The notes beneath the pieces are model-generated. The model was given only the letters and a program-made list of their open reading frames with translations, did no database searches and was not told the DNA's origin. Shown here one piece after another: positions 14,256 to 14,674 of a DNA stretch of 14,674 bases (its first letter is position 1; every line of letters starts with the position of its first letter). The translations under genes and the position numbers were made by a program. Origin of the DNA: Synergistaceae bacterium (GTDB lineage Bacteria > Synergistota > Synergistia > Synergistales > Aminobacteriaceae); NCBI GenBank assembly GCA_009778055.1, contig WRKN01000044.1:1-14674 (forward strand), read 5' to 3'.

Positions 14256-14283
14256 TTTACACCGACATCAATGTCGGTGTAAA
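14256..14283. repeat. 13-bp perfect inverted repeat inside the regulator remnant
   Basis: TTTACACCGACAT, a CA centre, then ATGTCGGTGTAAA. It overlaps the first unit of the 12-base tandem repeat. It lies in the coding frame (FYTDINVGVN), so it may be a by-product of repeat expansion or a binding site. Confidence 0.6.
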
Positions 14284-14307
14284 CGTCGGTGTAAAAAGCG
14301 GTGTAAA
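14271..14307 (+). repeat. 12-bp tandem repeat, three units
   Basis: Units sharing GTCGGTGTAAA (14273-14283, 14285-14295) and a degenerate third (AGCGGTGTAAAA, 14297-14308) encode NVGV-NVGV-KSGV. A 12-base period keeps the frame. VG-N repeats of variable number are, from memory, common in this family's linker. Confidence 0.75.
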
Positions 14308-14544
14308 AGAAACGCAGCAGCGAATTATTGCTTTGATGGCGGAAACGCCGACAATTACCGCACAACGCATAGCCGACGCAATCGGCATTACGAAACGCCG
14401 TGTTGAATCAAATATTCGCGCTATGAAAAAGGCGGGCTTGATTGAACGTGTCGGTTCGGATAAAGCGGGAAGTTGGGTAGTAACAAAATAAGCGAATCTC
14501 TTTGAGTTTACTGACATCATATACGCTATCCATTGCGTCCGCCT

Positions 14545-14673
14545 CTAGCGCATGTAATTTACAACAACCGCCCTGACGGGGATATCGGCCGGGGCTATTT
14601 CGACGTTGTTATCCACTACGACGGATTTGTCCGCGAGCTTCGCGTAAATTGCGTCATAATCGGCTTTAGAAAA
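14545..14673 (-). CDS. C-terminal end of an unidentified protein, 5' end outside the window
   Basis: An open frame enters from the right edge on the minus strand and stops with TAG at 14545-14547. The 42 visible residues include ADYDAIYAKLADKSVVVDNN and APADIPVRAVVVNYMR. The composition (Ala, Val, Asp) and GC-rich codons resemble the hydrogenase region and not the regulator remnant beside it, so this is probably a resident gene. I cannot name the family. The bases between 14492 and 14544 show no feature. Confidence 0.5.
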   Translation of the reverse strand, partial: FSKADYDAIYAKLADKSVVVDNNVEIAPADIPVRAVVVNYMR

Positions 14674-14674
14674 G

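Larger units (their letters stand above)
14072..14491 (+). pseudogene. 3' remnant of an AlbA_2/RecG-like ATP-binding regulator
   Basis: The frame gives 139 residues from a GTG at 14072, right after an in-frame TGA. There is no good ribosome binding site. The opening segment (DNLLKKHRSRPYNPKIAYAF, then YRAGYIETWGRGIERI) is the end of the ATPase-like domain of the AlbA_2/HATPase_c_4 ('RecG-like' or schlafen-type) putative regulators. These are normally 400-600 residues. After it come a 4-residue repeat linker (NVGV-NVGV-KSGV) and a winged helix (TITAQRIADAIGITKRRVES, then MKKAGLIERVG) with an intact stop. The N-terminal nucleic-acid-binding and ATP-binding parts are missing upstream, so this is a 5'-truncated gene. 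It could still produce a small DNA-binding protein, but I see no strong support for translation. Confidence 0.7.

Noticed and set aside
1..14674. CRISPR arrays, tRNA, rRNA, insertion sequences or prophage ends
   Set aside because: I saw no regularly spaced repeats, cloverleaf-like sequences, transposase motifs or terminal inverted repeats anywhere in the window.

Overview
The window most likely comes from an anaerobic bacterium of the phylum Synergistota (Synergistetes). Two independent signs point there. First, a secreted protein (12297-13814) ends in a Cys/Gly motif, a hydrophobic helix and an Arg tail, the layout of the Synerg-CTERM sorting domain. Second, the five-gene NiFe hydrogenase operon has the same subunit architecture as the electron-bifurcating HydABCSL enzyme described from the synergistete Acetomicrobium mobile. 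Both are family recognitions made by eye; no search was run.

Layout. 1-491: end of a RelB/YefM-type antitoxin gene overlapping a yoeB-like toxin gene, closed by a strong terminator. 611-2049 (minus strand): a tight three-gene unit made of a putative antitoxin, a zeta-toxin-like kinase and a small conserved protein of unknown function, with a palindrome upstream as candidate operator. 2176-8538: promoter, hydC-hydB-hydA-hydS-hydL, and a bidirectional terminator. This is a cytoplasmic NiFe hydrogenase with a NuoE/F/G-like electron-transfer module. 8552-11552 (minus): a large NHLM-type peptide-exporting ABC transporter/permease with no recognisable cargo or partner beside it, preceded by a 51-residue gene. 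11614-12036 (minus): an XRE-family regulator. It is divergent from a near-consensus promoter that overlaps an inverted repeat and reads through a leader of about 215 nt into the Synerg-CTERM protein gene. 13860-13896: terminator. 14072-14491: 3' remnant of an AlbA_2/RecG-like ATP-binding regulator gene with a short tandem repeat. 14545-14673 (minus): C-terminal end of an unidentified protein.

How the parts work together. The hydrogenase operon is the metabolic core. HydC, HydB and HydA carry flavin and many Fe-S clusters that connect NAD(H) and ferredoxin to the HydS/HydL NiFe site, so H2 evolution can be driven by NADH and reduced ferredoxin together (or run in reverse). The rest looks like accessory DNA: two toxin-antitoxin loci on the left, and an export/regulator/surface-protein block and a truncated regulator gene on the right. 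The hydrogenase region is visibly more GC-rich than the toxin-antitoxin, leader and regulator-remnant stretches.

The best candidates for something undescribed are the orphan NHLM exporter with its small neighbour, the XRE/Synerg-CTERM switch with its long leader, the 24-25 bp sequence repeated exactly at two adjacent stop codons, and the third gene of the zeta-type toxin unit.
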